Assembly (NCBI GenBank): GCA_016125185.1 | Contig: WGMG01000006.1 | Coordinates: 248,001 to 312,000, forward strand | DNA: 64,000 nucleotides | Source: Armatimonadota bacterium | GTDB taxonomy: Bacteria > Armatimonadota > Fimbriimonadia > Fimbriimonadales > Fimbriimonadaceae | Direction: 5' to 3' | Shown here: piece after piece, positions 9,095 to 17,196 of the stretch | Position numbering within the stretch: the first letter of the stretch is position 1 | Layout of the letters: the number at the start of each line of letters is the position of its first letter | Position numbers and translations under genes: made by a program | Notes under the pieces: generated by a model | What the model was told of the DNA's origin: nothing | The model's database searches: none | Seen by the model: only the letters and a program-made list of their open reading frames with translations

Positions 9095-9124
9095 GGCCGA
9101 ATCGAAACCTTCAAGCCGGACGAG

Positions 9125-10357
9125 TTACTCGCCCGGCTTGCTTTTGTCTTTGGCCATCGCGTCGGCGATGACCGTTCCCAGAATCTGCTTGATGGGCAAC
9201 AAGGTCTCGATCAGCTTTCGGTTGGTCTGGTGTTCCTTCGAGTACGAGAAATCGACGAAATAGGCTCGCCCGGCTTCTTCGCTCGTAAAGCTGATTCCCA
9301 CTGTCGATCGCACTCCGGCTTCTTCGTATACCGCCTTCTCCATCGACGCGGCCTTAGGGAAGTCCTTCATCGTGTCCATGATCCAGAAGTCCCGTTCTCC
9401 AACCTGCTTTCGCAGCCAAGGGAAGAAGGAAAGGGGAATTGGCTGGTAGTTGCCAACCAGAATCTCTTCGCCCGTCTTTTGCCAAGCGTAATCGATGTTG
9501 AAGGTTCCTTTCTGCAGGTCGATTTCTCCGATCATCGAACGATCGGCTCCGAGGAATGTAGCAACGGCTTCCAGCGTCCGAATGATCTCCCTCGGCTGCT
9601 GCTTGGGATTCGCCTTCATGTGCTCGATGGCGCGATTGGTCAACAGTTCGCTCAGTTGCGACTTGGCCCGAAGCTCGTTCTTGTCCTTGACGATGCTCGT
9701 GACATCCTTGTAGAGAATGAGGTTTCCAACCGGATTTCCTTTCACGGTTAGCGTGCAGAAAGTTCGTTCGAGAATCTTGCCGTCTGTCATCACCAATTGA
9801 TCGACGGTCCTTTCTGCACCTGCCCCACCGAGGGTCCGCAGTCGGTTGATCGTCGTATAGTCGGTGCTGATCGTCCGATTGCGCGAGTTGGCCAGGAAGT
9901 ACTCAAGGTCGGTGCCGATGATCTCTTTCGGGGTCAATTCGCATCCCGCCAGGTAACAAAGCTGTTCGTTGACGTAGGTAACCTTAAATCCGTTGCTCGT
10001 GAACAAGACGCCGACATCGAGCAGATTCATCAGCGAATTTAGATGGGCGGTGGCCACTTGCTGCTGCTGTTCGGCCACACTCTTTTCGCGGAGCTCCTTC
10101 TTGAGGGTTCGTCGCTCGGTGTCAACCTTGTCGATCTGGAATTCGAACCGTTGGCGCAAAAATGTGGCAACGACCTCCGTGCGACTGGACGAATTATATT
10201 TGACCATAATCCGCTTCCAGTAGGTCGAAACGGTATCCGTACTGATGCCCAGGAGTTGAGCAATCGTTTTGTCGGTCTTACCGTCGGCGGCAAGCCAGAT
10301 CACTTGGTGTTCCCTGGACATGCCTTCGAATTCGAATTGAGAGATATTATCGATCAT
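9125..10357 (-). CDS. Regulator with N-terminal LuxR-type HTH, PAS and GAF-like domains
   Basis: A 410-residue protein with an unusual order. A LuxR/GerE-type helix-turn-helix comes first (about residues 10-65, 'DKTIAQLLGISTDTVSTYWK'). A coiled-coil-like stretch rich in Lys/Glu/Gln follows, then a PAS-like sensor (about 105-220, 'LLDVGVLFTSNGFKVTYVNE') and a C-terminal GAF-like region (about 255-405). There are no kinase or cyclase motifs, so it is probably a one-component DNA-binding sensor. It is convergent with the sugar transporter operon, whose last gene ends 30 bp away, so it need not control it. Confidence 0.75.
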   Translation of the reverse strand: MIDNISQFEFEGMSREHQVIWLAADGKTDKTIAQLLGISTDTVSTYWKRIMVKYNSSSRTEVVATFLRQRFEFQIDKVDTERRTLKKELREKSVAEQQQQVATAHLNSLMNLLDVGVLFTSNGFKVTYVNEQLCYLAGCELTPKEIIGTDLEYFLANSRNRTISTDYTTINRLRTLGGAGAERTVDQLVMTDGKILERTFCTLTVKGNPVGNLILYKDVTSIVKDKNELRAKSQLSELLTNRAIEHMKANPKQQPREIIRTLEAVATFLGADRSMIGEIDLQKGTFNIDYAWQKTGEEILVGNYQPIPLSFFPWLRKQVGERDFWIMDTMKDFPKAASMEKAVYEEAGVRSTVGISFTSEEAGRAYFVDFSYSKEHQTNRKLIETLLPIKQILGTVIADAMAKDKSKPGE

Positions 10358-10493
10358 AGCAACAAATGAGTAGGTGGGGTGGTTTAAATATTAAGACGGT
10401 TGCGGACCTCGGTCCTTTGCACGATAAAACGTTACCACTCCAGGAGGCCCACCCGGAACTGGTAATAGCCCCAGGAATTTCGATGTCGCGATT

Positions 10494-11720
10494 TTACCGT
10501 GAACCTCGCAGAGTTTCCAGAGCTTTCGCGATCACCGGGTCTGGTTCGTTGTCTTTGCGAACAGCCGTGACCTCGACGTCTGGCTGAATGGGGTTCGCTT
10601 CAAGGCGGACACCCTTAATGGTGACGTAGTCAGAGACTGGGATTTGGATGCTGAATCCTTCGGTCAATTTGGTAAAGACGGAACTCAATACCGCACCTGC
10701 CGACCGAGTGCCGATGACTTTGGCATCAACATTCTCCTTGAGTGCGGCGGTGCAGATTTCGCTGGCGCTTGCCGATCCGCGATTAATCAGAACGGCGATC
10801 TTTCCTTTGAAGGGATCCACTTTGCCCTTTCTCGTTTTTGCCTTCCTTGGAGCCCACCCGGCCATCGCTTCCGGTGTGGTTGCCCCGTCCGGTTTGGCCT
10901 TCGTATACTCTTCGACGACGCGACGAGACAGAAACGTTCCGTAGTCTGTATTTTCTGGCAATAAGAGCGAAAGAAAGTGATTGAGGTTGTTCACCGCGCC
11001 GCCGCCGTTGGACCGTAGATCGATGATCAGATACTTCGCTTTCTTATTCGCTTCGGCGATCAAACTGTCGATGTTGTCGCGGTCGTAGCCAAATGAGAAA
11101 GTGGCCAGGCGGAGTACGGCTGCGTCATCGCCTTCCCAGGTCAGCGTCTCTTTGCGGACGGTGGAAAACTCTTTCAGCTCCAGGCTCACCTGCTTAACCG
11201 ATCCGTCCGGCTTCTCAACTTCGATATCAAATTTAGCACCCTTCTGGCCGTCCCCGATGCTGGCGCTCGTCGGCTTTTCGCCGTTGACTTTCAGAATAAG
11301 GTCTTTCTCTTCGATGCCGGCTTCCTTGGCCGGGCTACCGTCAATTACGCGTCGAACACGAAGGCCCTTCTCTTCGACCGTGCCCAAAAAGCCGGTTCCC
11401 GTCGTCGTGGTCTTGCCCCGCTGGGTCGTCGCCCGCGGAGTCTGCAAGCGGCAGTGGCTGATGCCGAATTCCCGCAGAGCCTGGTTTACGGTGCGGGTAA
11501 ACGAGTTCACGTCTTCGTCTTTGGCAATCTCGTCCTTTTTCTGATCGATGAACTCGGTCCACTTAGAAAAGTCGACGCCAGGCACGAAAGCCCGGGTACT
11601 CAGTGTCTCCTGGATGGACTTGAGGACGTTGTCTTTCTGCTCGGCCGTCAGGCTCTGAGCAAAGGAGGCGGTTGCGACGAACGCCGCGACCAGCAGCGGC
11701 AAAACTCGTCTCATGAACAT
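10494..11720 (-). CDS. Secreted S41-family (C-terminal processing type) peptidase with PDZ
   Basis: The start is placed at 11720, giving signal peptide 'MFMRRVLPLLVAAFVATASF'; an ATG two codons later is equally possible, and a longer frame begins at 11789. A PDZ domain covers the first half ('RRVIDGSPAKEAGIEEKDLI'), followed by the S41 domain with 'YLIIDLRSNGGG' and the nucleophile block 'NRGSASASEI'. In CtpA-type proteases the catalytic Lys lies in a GxxxxGKG segment; here the matching stretch reads 'GTRSAGAVLSS', so that Lys is absent at the expected place. It may use another arrangement, as in the S41B/tricorn branch, or be a non-classical protease. Confidence 0.85.
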   Translation of the reverse strand: MFMRRVLPLLVAAFVATASFAQSLTAEQKDNVLKSIQETLSTRAFVPGVDFSKWTEFIDQKKDEIAKDEDVNSFTRTVNQALREFGISHCRLQTPRATTQRGKTTTTGTGFLGTVEEKGLRVRRVIDGSPAKEAGIEEKDLILKVNGEKPTSASIGDGQKGAKFDIEVEKPDGSVKQVSLELKEFSTVRKETLTWEGDDAAVLRLATFSFGYDRDNIDSLIAEANKKAKYLIIDLRSNGGGAVNNLNHFLSLLLPENTDYGTFLSRRVVEEYTKAKPDGATTPEAMAGWAPRKAKTRKGKVDPFKGKIAVLINRGSASASEICTAALKENVDAKVIGTRSAGAVLSSVFTKLTEGFSIQIPVSDYVTIKGVRLEANPIQPDVEVTAVRKDNEPDPVIAKALETLRGSR

Positions 11721-11860
11721 AATGGTTACTTTAGCGAATTTCGCAAAAAATGTGGGGTTTTTCCCGCACGATTTCGTCCGGTGTCCCAAACATTTCCGTC
11801 AGACTTCCGAACAGTCGGAAGTCCAGGAAAAACAGGTGAAGCAACCTAAGGTTAGCTTTG

Positions 11861-12493
11861 TCAGTAGCGGCCGGTAGCTTCTTCCATCTGTTGGCCCATG
11901 TACAGTCGGATTCGCGTCGTATCGCCGGACTTCCCGGCCAAGAAGAGTCTTTCCAGTTTCGAATGGCCCTGGATTAAGGCTCCTCGATGCTGACCAATCT
12001 GCTCCTTATTCTCCTCACCCACTGTGTCCGAACTAGAAATCGCCTCGTCGAGCTCCTTCAGTTGGGACTCGAACGATTTCATCTTGTACGTCGGCATCGA
12101 TTTGTTTACGATGCAGTCAGAAATGATCTGCTCCACATCCGGGCTGATCGAGGCGTCGAAGGTTCGCCAAATCGTCCCGCCGCCGCTTAGCACCTCGCCG
12201 ACCCGGTGGGCGTTGGATGCAAAGTCGATCGTTTCTTTTCGGGCGCTGCTTAACCACTCTTGGCGACTTCGCGAAAGTCGCTTCATCGCCCGGTCGTTGA
12301 GATTTCGAAGGGCGATGCCATACTTCTCATCGGCATCGCACATGTCGCGGGTGCTCAGTCCAACCTTCGAACCGTAGAGGTCCGACCACTTCTTGCGGCC
12401 CATCGCCACAATCTGCTCCGGGGTCTTGCCCAGGTAGTTGGCTCGATTCCACTGAATCGCGAAATATCCGACGACGAACGGTACGATCGACAT
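11861..12493 (-). CDS. Hypothetical protein with short N-terminal hydrophobic segment
   Basis: 210 residues opening with one hydrophobic stretch ('MSIVPFVVGYFAIQWNRANY') and then mostly charged helices. No known motif is recognised. It sits between the S41 peptidase gene and the phosphatase gene on the same strand, about 140 bp from the former and 29 bp from the latter. The C-terminal part ('RIRLYMGQQMEEATGRY') looks helical. Confidence 0.6.
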   Translation of the reverse strand: MSIVPFVVGYFAIQWNRANYLGKTPEQIVAMGRKKWSDLYGSKVGLSTRDMCDADEKYGIALRNLNDRAMKRLSRSRQEWLSSARKETIDFASNAHRVGEVLSGGGTIWRTFDASISPDVEQIISDCIVNKSMPTYKMKSFESQLKELDEAISSSDTVGEENKEQIGQHRGALIQGHSKLERLFLAGKSGDTTRIRLYMGQQMEEATGRY

Positions 12494-12522
12494 GCGTTAC
12501 AAAATTAAAACGCCGATCTCAC

Positions 12523-13011
12523 CTATTTCGTTCGGGTTATTTCGTGCATGCGCGAGAGCTTCACCAAAACTTCATCGGTCGCTCGATCCAAAAGCTGGTA
12601 AACCTGCTCGAAATCCTTTTGATCGCCGTAATACGGATCGGGTACGAACTCACCCTTCGTCGCCGCGTCCCAGTCGAGGATCAGGGAGACCTTTTCGGCC
12701 TTCCCATCGGGCCATCGTCGCAAGTCAGACAAATTCATGTCGTCCATTGCGAAGAGGTGGTCGAACTCCTCAAAATCTTGGCTCCGCACTTGCCGTGCTC
12801 GACTGTATTGATGAATCCCGTGATCGCGAAGGGTGCGTATCGTGCGGTGGTCGGGATTGTCTCCAACGTGCCAGTTGCCTGTTCCCGCCGAATCGATCCG
12901 AAAATGGTGGTCCAGCCCAGCCGTCTGCACCTTGTGGCGAAAGACCGACTCCGCCATTGGGCTCCGGCAGATGTTGCCCAGGCAGACGAACAGAACGGAA
13001 ACTTGGGGCAC
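12523..13011 (-). CDS. Low-molecular-weight protein-tyrosine phosphatase
   Basis: The product shows the complete LMW-PTP signature: P-loop 'VCLGNICRSP' (CX5R, nucleophile Cys about residue 10) near the N-terminus, and the general-acid block 'DPYYG' near the C-terminus. 'SAGTGNWHVG' is also a family landmark. The start is put at a GTG (13011), because LMW-PTPs begin just before the P-loop strand; a TTG at 13035 would add eight residues. It hydrolyses phosphotyrosine or small phosphate monoesters in the cytosol. It lies between two unrelated small genes on the same strand. Confidence 0.9.
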   Translation of the reverse strand: MPQVSVLFVCLGNICRSPMAESVFRHKVQTAGLDHHFRIDSAGTGNWHVGDNPDHRTIRTLRDHGIHQYSRARQVRSQDFEEFDHLFAMDDMNLSDLRRWPDGKAEKVSLILDWDAATKGEFVPDPYYGDQKDFEQVYQLLDRATDEVLVKLSRMHEITRTK

Positions 13012-13042
13012 CGAATAGTTTAGCCGATGCCCCAATCACGTC

Positions 13043-13408
13043 CTACATCATCGACGGGTCGTAGTAGAACTTCTCCCAAACGATCTTGCCGTCCTTCACT
13101 TGGTACAGCGCAATCTCGCTCATCTTGAAGTTCTGGCCGCCCTCTTTGGTCGTCAGGTCATAGGTCAGGTGAACGGCGAACTTGTCGTCGTTCGGGTACG
13201 GACCCATAATCTCGACGCCGTTGTTCGTGAACTGGCTGTTGAACCATTCTGCCTTGCCCTTACAAGCTTCCACACCTTTGCTTTCGCGCATCTCTCCGCC
13301 TGCTTCGATGCTCACGATATCGGGAGCATAAAGCTCCGACATGGCCGTCGATTCTTGACCGGCTTTGATAAGTTCGACGAGGCGATTGGCGACATCCATA
13401 GTTGTCAT
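13043..13408 (-). CDS. SnoaL/NTF2-like fold protein
   Basis: About 121 residues with the pattern of small NTF2-like (SnoaL/ketosteroid-isomerase-like) proteins: N-terminal helices ('VANRLVELIKAGQESTAMSE'), 'LYAPDIVSIEAGG', and a curved sheet ending 'DGKIVWEKFYYDPSMM'. The ATG at 13408 is preferred; the frame opens at 13426 and a further ATG lies at 13399. Such proteins are often binding or isomerase-like domains with no conserved catalytic residue, so no reaction is assigned. Confidence 0.75.
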   Translation of the reverse strand: MTTMDVANRLVELIKAGQESTAMSELYAPDIVSIEAGGEMRESKGVEACKGKAEWFNSQFTNNGVEIMGPYPNDDKFAVHLTYDLTTKEGGQNFKMSEIALYQVKDGKIVWEKFYYDPSMM

Positions 13409-13553
13409 ATCGCATAGGATAGCCAAACTCCCGAAGGTTTTCCTTTTGCTGGGCGAAATTTAATGAGCCATAGGCCGGTTTTGGTACGTTCGTTCCAGCG
13501 TTTTTTGTTCAAGCCGGTTTCGCTCATTGGTTACGAAGCGTAGAACACTGGGT

Positions 13554-14276
13554 ATGTCGAACAATGCGCTCATTTCGGGAGCGAACAAGGGAATTGGAAT
13601 CGAAACCGCTCGCCAGCTTGGAAAGCTTGGTTACAAAGTCTATCTTGGCGCTCGGGACATTGTCAAAGGAGAAGCCGCCGAGGCTGAGCTCAAAGCCGAG
13701 GGCCTGAATGTCGAATTCGTCCTGCTCGACATGTCGGCTCCATCCACCTTCCAGACGGTTTACAATCACATCGAAAGCCTTGACGGCCATCTCGACGTAT
13801 TGGTCAACAACGCAGGCGTGATCCTCGACTTCGGAGTGACTCCCTCAGAACTCCCCATCGAAAAACTCAAAGAGACCTTCGACGTCAACTTTTTTGCCCA
13901 GGTCGAACTTACTCAACTCCTGCTTCCACTCATCAAGAAATCTCTGGCGGGGCGCATCGTCAACGTAAGCTCGATCCTTGGCTCGTTGACCCTCAATAGC
14001 GACCCCACCAGCGCCTTGGGCGACTGGCGCTCGCTTGGCTATAACTCGTCCAAGGCCGCGCTTAACGCCTTTACGACTCTCCTCGCCTTCGAACTCCGCA
14101 ACACCAAGATCAAAGTCAACTCTGCTCATCCGGGATGGGTCAAGACTGACCTCGGCGGTCCGAACGCCCTTTTAGATCTAGAAGACGGAGCGAAGACGAG
14201 CGTCTGGCTCGCGACGTTGCCGGACGATGGACCAACCGGCGGCTTTTACCATTTGCAGGCTAAGTTACCCTGGTAA
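13554..14276 (+). CDS. Short-chain dehydrogenase/reductase
   Basis: 240 residues from the ATG at 13554 (the frame opens 27 bp earlier, but the Rossmann strand starts here). The family motifs are clear: cofactor loop 'SGANKGIGIE' at the N-terminus, 'NNAGV', catalytic Ser in 'VSSILGS' and 'YNSSKAAL' with the YxxxK pair. It should be an NAD(P)-dependent oxidoreductase. The substrate is unknown; the sequence resembles plant-like carbonyl-reductase SDRs. A palindrome begins immediately after the stop codon. Confidence 0.92.
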   Translation: MSNNALISGANKGIGIETARQLGKLGYKVYLGARDIVKGEAAEAELKAEGLNVEFVLLDMSAPSTFQTVYNHIESLDGHLDVLVNNAGVILDFGVTPSELPIEKLKETFDVNFFAQVELTQLLLPLIKKSLAGRIVNVSSILGSLTLNSDPTSALGDWRSLGYNSSKAALNAFTTLLAFELRNTKIKVNSAHPGWVKTDLGGPNALLDLEDGAKTSVWLATLPDDGPTGGFYHLQAKLPW

Positions 14277-14319
14277 TTAGTTCGTCATGCGAACTTAAAT
14301 AATTCGTAGAACGAACTAA
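14277..14319. repeat. 43-bp imperfect palindrome (TTAGTTCGT...ACGAACTAA)
   Basis: Outer arms TTAGTTCGT (14277-14285) and ACGAACTAA (14311-14319) are perfect; a second inner pair CGAA/TTCG lies at equal distance from the centre, around an AT-rich core. It lies directly after the stop of the SDR gene, between convergent genes. The stem is AT-rich with no T-tract, so it looks more like a dimeric-regulator binding site than an intrinsic terminator. Confidence 0.6.
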
Positions 14320-14365
14320 ATTTGGAATCGTCATGATCACTATGTTGCTTACGCTGGTTGGAAGC

Positions 14366-15709
14366 TTACGACCGGCCGTACCGATTCAACACCGTCGCCA
14401 ACATGTCGCACGGCTCCGGCTTCGTCAGGTCGGGCACCCGCGTCGGATCGAACCGGTAGTAAAGGCACCGAATCAAAAGCCCCTCATATTTCGCCAAGTC
14501 TTCTGGCTTGGTCACATTGGCCGCTTCGGCGATTGCCTGCAGAGCCGGTCCAACCGATCCGATGTTCCCGGTATTCACCTTGCGGTCCAGAAACACGGCT
14601 TTCCCGGCCTCCGACTTCACAAAATCGGACAGGGGGCGAATCACTTTCTGCCCACCCAGGGTGAACACCACTTTGTCGTTCATCGGCCAATAGATCGTCT
14701 TGGCCGCGCGCAACTGTAAGAGGCGGAACGGACGGTACATGCCTGCTCGCTGAAAAGCTGCGATGAGCCGCTTATCCGAAATCACTTGCGTATTGGCATC
14801 AGGGCCAACCTTCTCAGTACCGGTCTCTAGGTCCAGCGCCACGATCTTCTCTTCCGGCGTCACGTCGATCCCAAACCGGTGGAAGTCCTGCTCAAAATCT
14901 GCCGGGCTTTCCTGCTTGTACTCCAGCATCGCCTGACCCAGAGACCCGCCTCCTTCCTTCAGTGACGCGAATTGAATAAAGCCCACCGAGATGAATCCCG
15001 TATCGTAGGTGTTGATCGCGTCGAAACCTCCTTCAAGAATCGAAACCGACTTGAAAACCTTTGAATCCGAGTCGTCGTACCCGGCATCGTGCAGGATCGA
15101 TGTCAATTCATCTGGCGGAATCTGCTTGATCTCCGTCCCCTCTGAATTCACTCCGTTGTCGAACCGGAAATACGCGTACCGTGGGCGCATGTTGACGTTG
15201 TCCGAATAGTTAAGCGTCATGTCGTCGAACTTCACCGCGATGGAATTCGGACGGACGTTCGCCGCAAACGCTGGTGGCATGCCAAACTTCGTTACAAAAG
15301 TGTCGCTGGGCGGCATGGGTTCGACCACTTCAGTCGGATACTTCGGCGCGCGACGCTCCTGCTTCGCATTCAAAACTTCGGCTGCGCAGGTTGCCAAGTA
15401 TCGGTCGCGCGCCACCCGTGCGTCAATCCATTTCTCCCACTGCGCCTCTTCGGGCGAGTTCGGCGCGGGAATTTGACCTGGTGGCGTCTTGCCTCGCCCG
15501 CGCAGATGGTTGTAGTCCCAAAGCCACTTGGAGCCCTGCGTCGTCAGGCGAACAACGTATTTGCTCGAAGGCGCAACGCTATAGCGCCCCGGCTCGTTCC
15601 ACCACTTCAGAATCTGGTCCTTTTCGGCATCGGTCCAATACCCAGCCTGCCCAAGCGAAAGGGCGGCCATACCGAAAAGGAGAAGGGAAGCCGTCAGGGG
15701 CTTTTGCAT
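14366..15709 (-). CDS. Secreted hypothetical protein
   Basis: 447 residues with a signal peptide ('MQKPLTASLLLFGMAALSLG'). I recognise no family with certainty. The central block 'SILEGGFDAINTYDTGFISV' followed by 'GFIQFA' recalls lysozyme-like or baseplate-associated domains that carry 'SWGFIQF' motifs, but this is a faint resemblance. The ATG lies 2 bp after the hslU stop, so it is probably co-transcribed with hslU. Confidence 0.6.
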   Translation of the reverse strand: MQKPLTASLLLFGMAALSLGQAGYWTDAEKDQILKWWNEPGRYSVAPSSKYVVRLTTQGSKWLWDYNHLRGRGKTPPGQIPAPNSPEEAQWEKWIDARVARDRYLATCAAEVLNAKQERRAPKYPTEVVEPMPPSDTFVTKFGMPPAFAANVRPNSIAVKFDDMTLNYSDNVNMRPRYAYFRFDNGVNSEGTEIKQIPPDELTSILHDAGYDDSDSKVFKSVSILEGGFDAINTYDTGFISVGFIQFASLKEGGGSLGQAMLEYKQESPADFEQDFHRFGIDVTPEEKIVALDLETGTEKVGPDANTQVISDKRLIAAFQRAGMYRPFRLLQLRAAKTIYWPMNDKVVFTLGGQKVIRPLSDFVKSEAGKAVFLDRKVNTGNIGSVGPALQAIAEAANVTKPEDLAKYEGLLIRCLYYRFDPTRVPDLTKPEPCDMLATVLNRYGRS

Positions 15710-15711
15710 CG

Positions 15712-17085
15712 CTACACCATTAATTTCGCTTTTTCAAGGTTGGCGACAAAGTCTTCCAGCTTTTCGCGGACCAGCGGCCCAGTGTAGGTCACCTGCTTCG
15801 GTGCCTTTTCTGGGGCATCGAACAGGACCTCGTGCAAAAGCAGTTCCATCATTGTCTGCAACCTTCGCGCACCTATATTGTCGGCGGTTTTGTTCACTTG
15901 TTCAGCCAGCCGTGCGATTTCGTCGATCGCGTCGGGACTAAAGTCAACGTTCACACCCTCCACCTTCAGCAGGCTCTGATACTGACGAATCAGCGCGTTC
16001 TTCGGCTCGGTCAAAATCTTGCGGAAATCTGTACTGGTCAGCGGCTCTAGCTCAACCCGGATCGGCAGACGTCCCTGCAATTCGGGAATCAGGTCGCTCG
16101 GCTTCGAAATATGGAAGGCGCCGGCCGCCACGAAGAGAATGTGTTCCGTCTTCACGGGGCCAAATTTCGTCTGCACGGTCGAGCCTTCGATGATCGGCAG
16201 AAGGTCTCGCTGGACGCCCTCTCGGCTGACGTCTGGACCGCTTCCGCCGCTTTTGCCGGCTACCTTATCAATTTCGTCGATGAAGATGATGCCGGTCTGC
16301 TCGGCGCGATGGACGGCCTCACGATGAACGCTATGTCGGTCGATCAGCTTGCCCGCTTCCTCTTCGATCAGGATGCTCATGGCTTCGCCGACCGTAGCTT
16401 TGCGCATCACGCGTTTGTTGCCGAAGGGGTTGGTGAGCTGGTTCATGTCGAAGCCCATCTCCTCCATGCCGCCCGGCGTGAAAACCTGCATAAACGGGTT
16501 CGAGGGTTCCTCGACATCGAACTCGATCATTTCGTCGCGGTGCTGGCCCGCTAGAATTTCCTCCCGTAGTTGCTCTTTGCGGGCATCTTGTTCTGCTGCC
16601 CGCTTCTCCCAATCGATCATCTCGTCTTCGTCGGGATAGAAGCTGTTGGTGACCCGTTCTGAGTCGAGCAAGTCGACAACTCGGTCGACTGCATATCGAT
16701 GCGCGTCTTCCTGTACGACCGCAGTGCGCTCCTTCTCAACCAGTCGAACCGCGGTCGAAACCAATTCGCGAACCATCGATTCGACATCGCGGCCCACATA
16801 GCCAACCTCGGTGAACTTGGTCGCTTCGACCTTCACAAACGGTGCGCGGGCCAACTGGGCCAGGCGTCGGGCAATTTCCGTCTTGCCCACACCGGTCGGA
16901 CCAATCATCAAGATGTTCTTTGGTTGAACGTCGTCCCTCTCTTGTTCGGGCAGTTGTTGTCGTCGGTATCGGTTTCGGAGAGCAACGGCGACCGCCCGCT
17001 TGGCGGCAGTCTGCCCGATGATGTACTTATCGAGTTCATCGACGATTTGACGCGGTGTCAAATCCTCGACGGGAGGAACATTCAC
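15712..17085 (-). CDS. hslU: HslU-type AAA+ unfoldase
   Basis: 457 residues closely following HslU/ClpY: 'TPRQIVDELDKYIIGQTAAK' at the N-terminus, Walker A 'GPTGVGKT' (about 62-69), pore loop 'TEVGYVGRDVES' (GYVG about 95-98), an intermediate I-domain, Walker B 'GIIFIDEIDKVAG' and sensor 'LQGRLPIRVEL'. HslU unfolds proteins and feeds them to the HslV peptidase. No hslV lies beside it, although the two are usually adjacent. The extreme C-terminus reads 'NLEKAKLMV' rather than the usual DLSRxIL tail that inserts into HslV. Confidence 0.93.
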   Translation of the reverse strand: MNVPPVEDLTPRQIVDELDKYIIGQTAAKRAVAVALRNRYRRQQLPEQERDDVQPKNILMIGPTGVGKTEIARRLAQLARAPFVKVEATKFTEVGYVGRDVESMVRELVSTAVRLVEKERTAVVQEDAHRYAVDRVVDLLDSERVTNSFYPDEDEMIDWEKRAAEQDARKEQLREEILAGQHRDEMIEFDVEEPSNPFMQVFTPGGMEEMGFDMNQLTNPFGNKRVMRKATVGEAMSILIEEEAGKLIDRHSVHREAVHRAEQTGIIFIDEIDKVAGKSGGSGPDVSREGVQRDLLPIIEGSTVQTKFGPVKTEHILFVAAGAFHISKPSDLIPELQGRLPIRVELEPLTSTDFRKILTEPKNALIRQYQSLLKVEGVNVDFSPDAIDEIARLAEQVNKTADNIGARRLQTMMELLLHEVLFDAPEKAPKQVTYTGPLVREKLEDFVANLEKAKLMV

Positions 17086-17102
17086 AACATTGATTATGGC
17101 CT

Positions 17103-17158
17103 GAATTCGAATCTGGAGCGAATTCGAACAAGAGTGGGAAACATCTTAACAATGTTAA
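17103..17158. promoter_or_regulatory. Divergent hslU/porin intergenic region with repeats and palindrome
   Basis: Two copies of GAATTCGAA start 17 bp apart (17103-17111 and 17120-17128), and a perfect 13-bp palindrome TTAACAATGTTAA lies at 17146-17158, itself flanked by ACATC and GATGT. The region lies between the starts of hslU (17085) and the porin gene (17197), so these are candidate operators. No regulator can be named. Confidence 0.4.
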
Positions 17159-17196
17159 AGAGATGTTGTTAATAATTCGGTACGCTGGTTGACGCA

